From REEB481 sp964586595 (lineage in GTDB: Bacteria > Bacteroidota > Bacteroidia > NS11-12g > UBA955), in contig CAZPHB010000025.1 in NCBI GenBank assembly GCA_964586595.1, positions 1-31,919 on the forward strand: a stretch of DNA of 31,919 nt, given 5' to 3'. The stretch's first letter is position 1; every line of letters begins with the position of its first letter. The translations under genes were made by a program, and so were the position numbers. Below, piece after piece: positions 21,474 through 29,611 of this stretch. Below the pieces are notes generated by a model. The model saw only the letters and a list, made by a program, of their open reading frames with translations, made no database searches and was not told where the DNA came from.

Positions 21474-24400
21474 ATGAACAGGTATATCAAAACACTTGTA
21501 TTGTTGTTTGGTACTGCTCTGGCCATTGCTGCTCCGCGGACAGCTTCGGCACAGTGCCAGTTCACTTATGACGGTGCGCTGTGTGAAGGCAACCCCATCC
21601 GCTTCTTCGGAAGCCCGGCCGGAACAACCCACAGCTGGGATTTCGGCGGTCAGGGTACCAGCAGTCAGCAGATCACCACATTCGTGTTCAACACACCGGG
21701 TACCTACACGGTGAAGTACCAAACCACCATCGGCGGAAATCCCTGCCAATCTTCACTCAGCCTGCAAATCAAACCCAGGCCAACCATCAACCTGAAGCTG
21801 CTGAACCAAAAAACCCAGTGTTTCGAGGGCAACCAGTTTTGCTTTGTGGACAGCAGTAAGGCGGTTCCCGGCAGCACGCTGAAGGAAATGCGTATTGTGG
21901 TGAGCGATGGTCAGCTGCTGGTGCACAAATACACCACACAGCCTCCGCGCACCTTCTGCTTCGACTTCAAAGACGACCGCGGTGGCGTGGTTGATCTGAC
22001 CGTTGAACTGGAAGATGCCAACGGATGTATCCGCCGCGATACCTTTAAAGCAGTGGGTATTGTGCGCGCCCGTTTGGGTATTCGCTTCACCAGCACCAAG
22101 CCGGTGAAATGTGATTCTGCACAGGCCTGTTTTGACAACCGATCCAACATTCAGCTGCAGGACATCAAAAAGTTCGTCTGGAACTTTGGCGATGGAACCC
22201 GCGACAGCACAAACTGGGGTATTCCCCGTTTCTGCAAATGGTTCAAAGGTGAGGGAACCTACAATACCACCCTTACCGTAGAATCCAATTTCGGATGTAA
22301 GGAAACCTTTACATTCACCGCTTCTGCACAGGTGTTTGAGGCACGTGCCAAAATCATCGCCGACCGCGATTCAACATGTATCACCGATCCAAAAATTGTT
22401 TTCGGTGTGGAAGGCGGCGCACCCAACGGTGCCACCAACTTCCTCTGGAACTTTGGTGACCCGAATTCAGGCCCACGCAATACCGACGACAAAACCTGGA
22501 CCCCGGAGCACAACTTCACTGGCCTCGGTCCATTCCGGATCCGTCTTACCTTCAACCACCCTGTATGCGGACCGCGTACCTCTTTTGATACCATCCTCAT
22601 CCTTGGCCCATCTTCAACCATTGAAATTCCCTTTGGCCGCATTAAAGAAGAAGAAAAGTATCAGTGTATTTCACGCGATACCGTTCACTTCCCGAACAAC
22701 TCATCATTCTACCACAACGACCTGAATATGATGAACGACGACTCTACCTTCTACATTAAAGGCTGGGGTCTCGGACACAACTTCTCTCCAAAGCCAAACG
22801 GTCAGACTTCCGTAAGGGCAAATCCACAGGTGCGCAACCGCGACAACGTGGTTCGCCTTTGGGATTTTGGTGATGATTACGCTCCTCGTTGTACCACAGA
22901 TACCAAAGCGAACAAGAACGTAGGCCGCAACTGCCGCTGGAGCCGTGACTCACTGCCACAGCACTTCTACACGCCCTGGGAAACCATCCTGCGCGATACC
23001 TTCATCGTTCAGAACCGCCCCATGCGCAAATCGCTGTTCGATGAAACCGATCGTCGCTGTACCACGGTGAACATCTTTTGGACGCCTGCAGACTCTGCAG
23101 AATACCGGAAGATATTCTACCGCACCGTACCGCGCTGTTATCAGGTGCGTCTGTTCCACCAGGACACCGCGCATCCATTGAAGTGTACCAGCGAAAACAC
23201 CCAGCAGATTGCCATCATGCCTCCTTCCGCAAGACGCCTGAAGAAGTCTGCCAACACCATCGAATGCTTGGGTTCACTGAACCCCATGTACGGTGTTACC
23301 TTCGAAATTGAAGACACCAAGCCAGGTTGTACTCCGGGCTTCTTCATGATCAACCTGGACTCCGCCAGCGGACCGAACAACTGGGTTGGAACAGGTGGAA
23401 TTCCCATGGGCGACAGGCCTCCGGGAATGCCGCACCCAGGTTACCAGATGGGCGGTTCTTACCCGAACAAATACTCTACTTACTACACCGCTTCCATGAT
23501 TGCAGATCCTTCCGGTTGTGTTACCGTTGGTCTGATCATAGGTAATGGATTCAAACCAGGACCTGATCCTCGCCAGAAGCCAGAATGTGTGGATACCGTT
23601 TGGTACAACAAGTTCCTGTGCTTCCCGCTGCTCGACCCACGTTTCGACGTATTGTATCCGAACAAGAACCCCATCAAAATCTGTAAGTTCGATACCATCA
23701 TCGTGCGCACCATCGGTGGCAACAAAACCAAAACCGATGACCTGGCTGATCAGACCTATTCGCTGTACACCAGCAATGCCGGTCGCAACTATGATCAGTT
23801 CTACCGCTTGAACCTTACCGAAGAATACAAGCGTTACGTTTACCTGCCTGGCAGCAACAAAACCAAGCTTGCCAACTACCTGATCCGCTACTACCAGAAA
23901 ACTCCGGCCAGTGGTGTTCCTGTAACCCTGTGGCGCGATACCACCCTCACTTCCGTAATCACCAAGTGGGATACGGCTGCCGACATCACCAAAGCTTGGG
24001 ATCTGTTCAAACGCGCTGTTGACCGTCTTGGATTCGACATCTATGAACTGACCCCAACACAGCTTGCCAAGATGATCTGGAATAACAAGGGTGTGCTTGG
24101 CCAGCCCGGAACCGGTGCCCGCGGTTGTATCGATACTGCCGGCTTCGGCGGACTGGTACGCTACTACGTGGTTCCTGACAAAGCTTCTCAGCAGATTCTG
24201 AACTACCGCGATACCAGCATCCGTGCCATGGATACCAATTACGTGGGTACCAAGATGTTTGCGAATTCAGTTCAGTTTGTTCCCGAGCACAACGGTTACT
24301 ACATCCTTGAACTGCTGCAACGCAGCAACAACGGCTGTTTCGAACGCTCTTCAAAACGCGTGGTGGTTGGTTTCTACAATAAAGTAGCATACAGCGATAC

Positions 24401-26246
24401 GATCCTGTGTGCCGGAACCAAAACGCTCACCGCAGAACCAACATTCCGTTACTTCTCCCTGATTCCTGAATTTGAAGGTCTCCTGAACCCCATCGACTAC
24501 TGGCGCGATGCCAAACGTCAGGCGGATATTGTCAACAACAAGCCAAACCGCGAAAGCATTACCCGTTGGGACTGGGCGAAAGAAGACGATGATCCTGCAA
24601 ACAGCACTACCATCTTCGGAAACTTCCCTTACGGTGCTACCGGCGTGGGTAATCCGAGCATCCAAATGGGTGGCGGTGCTACCAGCAGCAAATACTACAA
24701 AGACTACGGACTGTTCACCAGCCGCGTAACAACCGGTGACTCTACCGGATGCCGCGACACCCTGAGCCAGTCAATCTATGTAACCGGCGTAGAAGCAAAA
24801 TTCGGACTCAACCTGTCTGTACCTTCCTGCAAAGGCATCGTAGAATTGTTCGACAGCAGCCAGGTGTTCGATCCCTGCGTAGCACGCCTGAAACGCAACT
24901 GCGACCGCATTGTTGAATGGCTGATTGATTGGGGAGATGGCAAGCGCAACAACAAGTACAGCGTGTTCAGCGGTGGTTATCCAAGCCGCGTGGCGCATGA
25001 CTATACCCGCAACGGTGAGTTCACCGTGACCATGAAGGTGAAAACTGAACTTGGTTGCGAAGACAGCTTCGAACTGAAGATCAAGATTCCCGGACCTATA
25101 CCTGTGTTCGAATTCAAGAGCAGTAACCGCATCTGCGTGGATGACAGTGTGAACTTCCGCAACCTGAGCGTGAACCCATCTGCCAACGCAAACTGGCTGT
25201 GGCGCTTTGGTGACGGCGAAGTATTTACCACTACTACTCCGGTTGACGTGGTACACAAGTACAAGAATCCAGGCATCTACTACGTGTTCCTCGACCAGTT
25301 CGACAGCCTTGTGGTGCCTCCTTCCATCCGCAGATACTGCCCCGCAACATTCCCCGACACCACCGAAGGCGGTCAGCCGGTAATGATTGTGGAAGTACTG
25401 CCCAGAAGAGATGTGGTGGGTGAAGTTGAAAAACAAACAATCTGCATAGGTGAACTCAACAACTTCATCGACAAGAGCGATACCATCTACAACAGCTACC
25501 TCTGGACCTTTGTAAACCGCAGCACCAATCAGGTGGATACCATCACCACGATGAACGACACGCTGAAGCGGAGCTTTGCCAACAAAGGTGATTACTATGC
25601 CATCCTGAGGCCGAACTTCAGGCCCACCACACCATTCCCATGGTGCTCCAAGCCTGACGATACCCTGCAGTTTACTGTACTCGGTGTAACCGCCGACTTC
25701 ACCATCGACAGCACCAACATACCAACCTTCTGCTTCGACCACACACCTTCGATTGACGAAACCAAATACCGTTGGGGCTTCTACCACGACAGCGACATCA
25801 CCGTGAAAGGTGGTCCATTCTTGGAAAACACCAACAAGCCGGACCAGATTGTATGTAACCAATACGACAGCGTGGGTTGCTGGTATGTATGTCTGATCGT
25901 AGAAAACGACAACGGCTGCAAAGACACGGTATGTAAGTTGGTGTGCAATACCTTCTTCTCAAAAATTGAGATCCCGAACGTATTCACTCCGAACAAAACC
26001 AAAGACGGTGTAAACGACGTGTTTGATATTCCGATTAAAGGTCATGAAATGTACGACCTGAAAATCTTCAACCGTTGGGGCCAGCGCTTGTTCGCCTCAG
26101 AAGACCATAAGGTTGACTGGAACGGACGTGTGAACAATACCGGCGCGGAAGCTCCTGAAGGTACTTACTACTACGTGCTCAAGTACCGGTTCAAGAACCA
26201 GGAAAAAGAACAAGAAGTGAGCGGTGTCATCACATTGATTCGCTGA
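21474..26246 (+). CDS. Large secreted PKD-repeat protein with T9SS type B sorting domain
   Basis: This 1590-residue protein has a good signal peptide (MNRYIKTLVLLFGTALAIAA, cleavage after ASA). The body is a chain of Ig-like/PKD modules. Signatures occur at about residue 55 (WDFGGQ), 236 (WNFGDGT), 325 (WNFGDP), 463 (WDFGDD), 1153 (WGDGK) and 1243 (WRFGDGE). Many Cys are scattered along the chain. From 1500 to the end is the gliding-motility C-terminal domain (IPNVFTPNKTKDGVNDVF, LKIFNRWGQRLFASED, EGTYYYVLKYRF), the T9SS type B sorting signal. It is probably a surface adhesin or matrix protein. A far-upstream in-frame extension to 21201 is rejected because it overlaps the previous gene and lacks a signal peptide. 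Confidence 0.93.
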   Translation: MNRYIKTLVLLFGTALAIAAPRTASAQCQFTYDGALCEGNPIRFFGSPAGTTHSWDFGGQGTSSQQITTFVFNTPGTYTVKYQTTIGGNPCQSSLSLQIKPRPTINLKLLNQKTQCFEGNQFCFVDSSKAVPGSTLKEMRIVVSDGQLLVHKYTTQPPRTFCFDFKDDRGGVVDLTVELEDANGCIRRDTFKAVGIVRARLGIRFTSTKPVKCDSAQACFDNRSNIQLQDIKKFVWNFGDGTRDSTNWGIPRFCKWFKGEGTYNTTLTVESNFGCKETFTFTASAQVFEARAKIIADRDSTCITDPKIVFGVEGGAPNGATNFLWNFGDPNSGPRNTDDKTWTPEHNFTGLGPFRIRLTFNHPVCGPRTSFDTILILGPSSTIEIPFGRIKEEEKYQCISRDTVHFPNNSSFYHNDLNMMNDDSTFYIKGWGLGHNFSPKPNGQTSVRANPQVRNRDNVVRLWDFGDDYAPRCTTDTKANKNVGRNCRWSRDSLPQHFYTPWETILRDTFIVQNRPMRKSLFDETDRRCTTVNIFWTPADSAEYRKIFYRTVPRCYQVRLFHQDTAHPLKCTSENTQQIAIMPPSARRLKKSANTIECLGSLNPMYGVTFEIEDTKPGCTPGFFMINLDSASGPNNWVGTGGIPMGDRPPGMPHPGYQMGGSYPNKYSTYYTASMIADPSGCVTVGLIIGNGFKPGPDPRQKPECVDTVWYNKFLCFPLLDPRFDVLYPNKNPIKICKFDTIIVRTIGGNKTKTDDLADQTYSLYTSNAGRNYDQFYRLNLTEEYKRYVYLPGSNKTKLANYLIRYYQKTPASGVPVTLWRDTTLTSVITKWDTAADITKAWDLFKRAVDRLGFDIYELTPTQLAKMIWNNKGVLGQPGTGARGCIDTAGFGGLVRYYVVPDKASQQILNYRDTSIRAMDTNYVGTKMFANSVQFVPEHNGYYILELLQRSNNGCFERSSKRVVVGFYNKVAYSDTILCAGTKTLTAEPTFRYFSLIPEFEGLLNPIDYWRDAKRQADIVNNKPNRESITRWDWAKEDDDPANSTTIFGNFPYGATGVGNPSIQMGGGATSSKYYKDYGLFTSRVTTGDSTGCRDTLSQSIYVTGVEAKFGLNLSVPSCKGIVELFDSSQVFDPCVARLKRNCDRIVEWLIDWGDGKRNNKYSVFSGGYPSRVAHDYTRNGEFTVTMKVKTELGCEDSFELKIKIPGPIPVFEFKSSNRICVDDSVNFRNLSVNPSANANWLWRFGDGEVFTTTTPVDVVHKYKNPGIYYVFLDQFDSLVVPPSIRRYCPATFPDTTEGGQPVMIVEVLPRRDVVGEVEKQTICIGELNNFIDKSDTIYNSYLWTFVNRSTNQVDTITTMNDTLKRSFANKGDYYAILRPNFRPTTPFPWCSKPDDTLQFTVLGVTADFTIDSTNIPTFCFDHTPSIDETKYRWGFYHDSDITVKGGPFLENTNKPDQIVCNQYDSVGCWYVCLIVENDNGCKDTVCKLVCNTFFSKIEIPNVFTPNKTKDGVNDVFDIPIKGHEMYDLKIFNRWGQRLFASEDHKVDWNGRVNNTGAEAPEGTYYYVLKYRFKNQEKEQEVSGVITLIR

Positions 26247-26269
26247 TCGGTTCTGAGCACTTAAAAGCA

Positions 26270-26305
26270 ACGAAAGCCCTCCTGACGGAGGGCTTTCGTA
26301 TTTTT
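26270..26305 (+). terminator. Strong Rho-independent terminator
   Basis: ACGAAAGCCCTCC and GGAGGGCTTTCGT form a perfect 13-bp stem with loop TGAC (26270-26299), followed by ATTTTT. It ends the PKD-protein transcript 23 bases after the stop codon. Confidence 0.9.
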
Positions 26306-26306
26306 G
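26299..26306 (+). promoter_or_regulatory. -7 element of mnmE within the terminator T-tract
   Basis: TATTTTTG is an exact TAnnTTTG match. It consists of the last stem base plus the T-tract of the preceding terminator and ends ten bases before the mnmE ATG, so the mnmE leader should be only a few bases. Confidence 0.5.
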
Positions 26307-26316
26307 CACTACAGCA

Positions 26317-27678
26317 ATGTACCACAGCGGAGACACCATCGTATCGCTTTCCAGCGCACAGGGAGCCGGAGCCATAGCCCTGGTTCGGCTTTCCGGACCG
26401 GAGGCCATCGCCGCGGTTGCATCGGTGTTCAGCAAGCCCCTGCACGACAAACCCGGCAACAGCCTGCACTTCGGCCGCATTTATCAGGAAACAGAAATAC
26501 TGGATGAAGTGGTGTTGGCGCTGTTTCGTGCGCCACACAGTTACACCGGAGAAGATGTGGTGGAACTGAGTTGCCACGGCTCTTCGTACATCGTTGGGGA
26601 ACTCATCAAACTGCTGTGTACCAAAGGCGCAAGACAAGCTGCTGCAGGTGAATTCACCCTCAGAGCCTACCTGAATGGCAAACTCGATCTGAGCGAAGCT
26701 GAAGCTGTGGCGGACCTGATTGCCAGCGACAGCAAAAGCAGCCATGAACTGGCCATCAAACAGATGCGCGGCGGCTACAGCAAAGCCCTGAAAGAGCTGC
26801 GGCAGTCGCTGATAGACTACGCAGCACTGATAGAGCTGGAACTGGACTTTGCGGAGGAAGATGTGGAGTTTGCAAACCGACCCAAGCTGAAGGAGTTGCT
26901 GCGGCAGTTGTTGACCCAGGTTGGTTCCATGCGCGATTCTTTCCATGCAGGAAATGCACTGAAACAAGGAATTCCGGTAGTCATCGCAGGAAGACCTAAT
27001 GCCGGGAAAAGCACCCTGCTGAATGCCCTTCTGAAGGAGGATCGAGCCATTGTAAGTGATGTGGCGGGAACCACCCGCGACACCATCGAAGAGCGCTTTG
27101 TGTTGAATGGAACCACCTTCCGCTTTATAGACACCGCCGGGCTGCGCGAAAGCAGCGATGCCGTGGAACGCATTGGCATTGAACGCACTTACAAGGAACT
27201 GCGGCAGGCAGGCGTGGTATTGTATGTTTTTGATGGAAGTTCCACCACTCCTGAATCGCTGAAAGTCGAACTCGACGCGCTGGAAACAAATGCATCCATG
27301 GTCATTCCGGTATGCAACAAAACAGACCGTATGGAACGGCACCACAACCTCATTTTTGGAACTATTCCAGGGGTGATTGGCGTTGCCGCAGCCACCGGGC
27401 ACATTGAACATTTACTGGAATCGCTCCGCTCCATTCCCGATGCCCTGAAATCCAACCAGGGAAACATGCTGGTCAGCAATCTGCGCCACCATCAGGCACT
27501 GACCGCTACAGCCGAGGCCTTGGAAGCCGTTTTGAACGGATTAGAAACCGGGCTGGGCGGTGAACTGTTGGCCTTTCACCTTCGGGATGCCATCAGGCAC
27601 CTTGGATCGATTACCGGCAGCATCGATGCCGATGAATTGCTTGGCTCCATATTCGGACGATTCTGTATTGGGAAGTGA
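26317..27678 (+). CDS. mnmE: tRNA uridine-5-carboxymethylaminomethyl modification GTPase MnmE
   Basis: This 453-residue GTPase works with MnmG to modify U34 of certain tRNAs. The N-terminal folate-binding domain (about 1-118) starts GDTIVSLSSAQGAGAIALVR. A helical domain follows, into which the G-domain is inserted: G1 GRPNAGKS (about 225-232), G2/G3 region DVAGTTRDTIEERF and DTAGLRES, and G4 NKTD. The C-terminus ends FGRFCIGK, with the essential Cys of the C-(I/L/V)-G-K motif. Length and all motifs are normal. Confidence 0.97.
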   Translation: MYHSGDTIVSLSSAQGAGAIALVRLSGPEAIAAVASVFSKPLHDKPGNSLHFGRIYQETEILDEVVLALFRAPHSYTGEDVVELSCHGSSYIVGELIKLLCTKGARQAAAGEFTLRAYLNGKLDLSEAEAVADLIASDSKSSHELAIKQMRGGYSKALKELRQSLIDYAALIELELDFAEEDVEFANRPKLKELLRQLLTQVGSMRDSFHAGNALKQGIPVVIAGRPNAGKSTLLNALLKEDRAIVSDVAGTTRDTIEERFVLNGTTFRFIDTAGLRESSDAVERIGIERTYKELRQAGVVLYVFDGSSTTPESLKVELDALETNASMVIPVCNKTDRMERHHNLIFGTIPGVIGVAAATGHIEHLLESLRSIPDALKSNQGNMLVSNLRHHQALTATAEALEAVLNGLETGLGGELLAFHLRDAIRHLGSITGSIDADELLGSIFGRFCIGK

Positions 27679-27807
27679 GCTCCGGCCTGATGTATGAATC
27701 AAGTAATTTTAAAGAAAATCTAAGCGTTTGCCGGTCTGCACTCCGTCACACGGTTGTAAAAACGACCCTTAGTCTATAAATTGCCTTGCTTAATCGAAAG
27801 TTGCATC

Positions 27808-29607
27808 ATGCAAAAACTTTTACTTAAGGCCCTGTGCCTTTGCTTTATGTCCACCACAGCAGCCTCTTTTGCCCAAAATGTAGGCATCAACGAAACAGGT
27901 GCTTTGCCCGCGGGATCGGCCATGCTCGATGTGAGTGCTACCAATAAGGGATTGTTGATACCCCGCCTCAGCCGGGCCCAGAAATTCCTCATACCTACTC
28001 CGGCAAATGGTCTGTTGGTTTATCAGACGGACGACACCGTTGGTTTTTGGTATTACGAACAAAACAAATGGGTTCCATTGATGCGATCCATCAACTTCGG
28101 CCCAGGCCTGAGTGGCGGATTCATTCAGGGAAAAGGCAGCGTTGATTTAAAAAAATCTGGTGTGATTGCCGGTACGTATGGAAATTCATTCGAATTTCCT
28201 GTGGTAAGCGTAAACGACTACGGACAAGTCACCCTGGTGGGAACACAAAAAATCCTGGACAACGATACCGCCAACGAATTGCAAACCCTGCGTTTGGTGA
28301 ACGACACCTTGTACCTTTCTAAAAACAACAGTTTTGTTCCATTAAAAGGCTTTTGGAACAACAGTGGAAACAGCGGTTTGGATCCGGCCACACATTTTTT
28401 GGGAACAACCGACAATACCGCCTTGCGCTTCCGAACGAACAATCAATGGTTTGGGGAATTGAACCCGGTCAACAACAACATATCTTTTGGTTCAAGTACG
28501 AACGCCAATTCTTCAGGTTCTGCGAACATTGCCATAGGCCGCAACGTATTGAACGGCAACAATGGAGGACTGAACAATACAGCCGTGGGTCATCAGGCCA
28601 TGTTTGCCAACAACTCCGGCTCCTACAATACCGCCCTGGGATATAATGCCTTGTACAGCAACGCTACAGGCGGTTACAATGTAGGCCTTGGATACGAATC
28701 TTTAAATAACAACACTTCAGGCTATTACAATGTTGGTTCCGGTTACCGGGCGCTGTATTCAAACACAAACGGAAATTACAATGTGGGCGTAGGTATGTAT
28801 GCCATGTTGTACAACGTTGGTGGCACTTTGAATGCCGGAATAGGTTATTACACACTTGGAGCCAACACCTACGGAAATTATAATGCTGCGTACGGATCTT
28901 ATTGTATGCCCAGCAATTCAAACGGTTACGGCAATTCATTCATAGGGTATGCTGCCGCTTACTACAATTCTACAGGATACTACAATAGCGGTGTTGGATA
29001 TTATGCCGGTTACAGAACCACCACCGGATACTACAACTCTTCGCTGGGTTATTTATCAGGACCAAACAATGGTATTTTCAACAATACCACTGCCATAGGC
29101 AACAGTGCCACCACCACTGCGAACAATCAGATCCGTGTTGGAAACGGAGCGGTTACTTCCATAGGTGGCGTAGTTGGTTGGACCAACCTGAGCGACGGCC
29201 GGTACAAGACCCAAATTCAGGAAGACATTCAGGGTCTGCCATTCATCATGAAGCTTCGTCCGGTGAGCTACTTCCTGGACATCCGCAAATTCAATCAAAC
29301 CCACAACCTGCACGACTCAGTATTCTGGAAAGAAAAATATGAGGGTGAAGGCATACGCCGCACCGGGTTTATCGCCCAGGAAGTAGAACAGGTTGCCAAA
29401 GAACTCGGCTTCAACTTCAGCGGGATTGATGCACCCAAAAACGAACAAGATGACTACGGCTTGCGCTATGCAGAGTTTGTGGTTCCTATGGTGAAGGCCA
29501 TCCAAGAACAACAGGCACAAATTGAGGCGCTGAAAAAACAACAACAGGAATTGCTGGAACTCAACCGGAAACTTCTGGAAGAGCTTCAAAAGGCTGCTAA
29601 TAAATAA
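27808..29607 (+). CDS. Secreted repeat protein with C-terminal S74 (endosialidase chaperone) domain
   Basis: This 599-residue protein has a signal peptide (MQKLLLKALCLCFMSTTAAS, cleaved near SFA). An N-terminal domain starting NVGINETGALPAGSAMLDVS is common in Bacteroidota surface proteins. Residues about 239-440 hold nine or ten imperfect repeats of about 20 residues (pattern YN-x-G-x-GY-x-A-L-x-x-N-x-x-G), similar to trimeric-autotransporter head repeats. The S74 domain begins LSDGRYKTQIQED, with the S462-D-x-x-x-K467 pair needed for self-cleavage in the endosialidase chaperone. A coiled coil (about 560-599) ends it. By analogy it trimerises and sheds the chaperone. ATG 27808 is chosen because it opens the signal peptide. 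The next gene starts four bases after its stop. Confidence 0.88.
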   Translation: MQKLLLKALCLCFMSTTAASFAQNVGINETGALPAGSAMLDVSATNKGLLIPRLSRAQKFLIPTPANGLLVYQTDDTVGFWYYEQNKWVPLMRSINFGPGLSGGFIQGKGSVDLKKSGVIAGTYGNSFEFPVVSVNDYGQVTLVGTQKILDNDTANELQTLRLVNDTLYLSKNNSFVPLKGFWNNSGNSGLDPATHFLGTTDNTALRFRTNNQWFGELNPVNNNISFGSSTNANSSGSANIAIGRNVLNGNNGGLNNTAVGHQAMFANNSGSYNTALGYNALYSNATGGYNVGLGYESLNNNTSGYYNVGSGYRALYSNTNGNYNVGVGMYAMLYNVGGTLNAGIGYYTLGANTYGNYNAAYGSYCMPSNSNGYGNSFIGYAAAYYNSTGYYNSGVGYYAGYRTTTGYYNSSLGYLSGPNNGIFNNTTAIGNSATTTANNQIRVGNGAVTSIGGVVGWTNLSDGRYKTQIQEDIQGLPFIMKLRPVSYFLDIRKFNQTHNLHDSVFWKEKYEGEGIRRTGFIAQEVEQVAKELGFNFSGIDAPKNEQDDYGLRYAEFVVPMVKAIQEQQAQIEALKKQQQELLELNRKLLEELQKAANK

Positions 29608-29611
29608 CCCC

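Noticed and set aside
26251..26263. A 13-base string (TCTGAGCACTTAA) also present near 4422
   Set aside because: The flanks do not match, and a single short match in this much DNA is not convincing.
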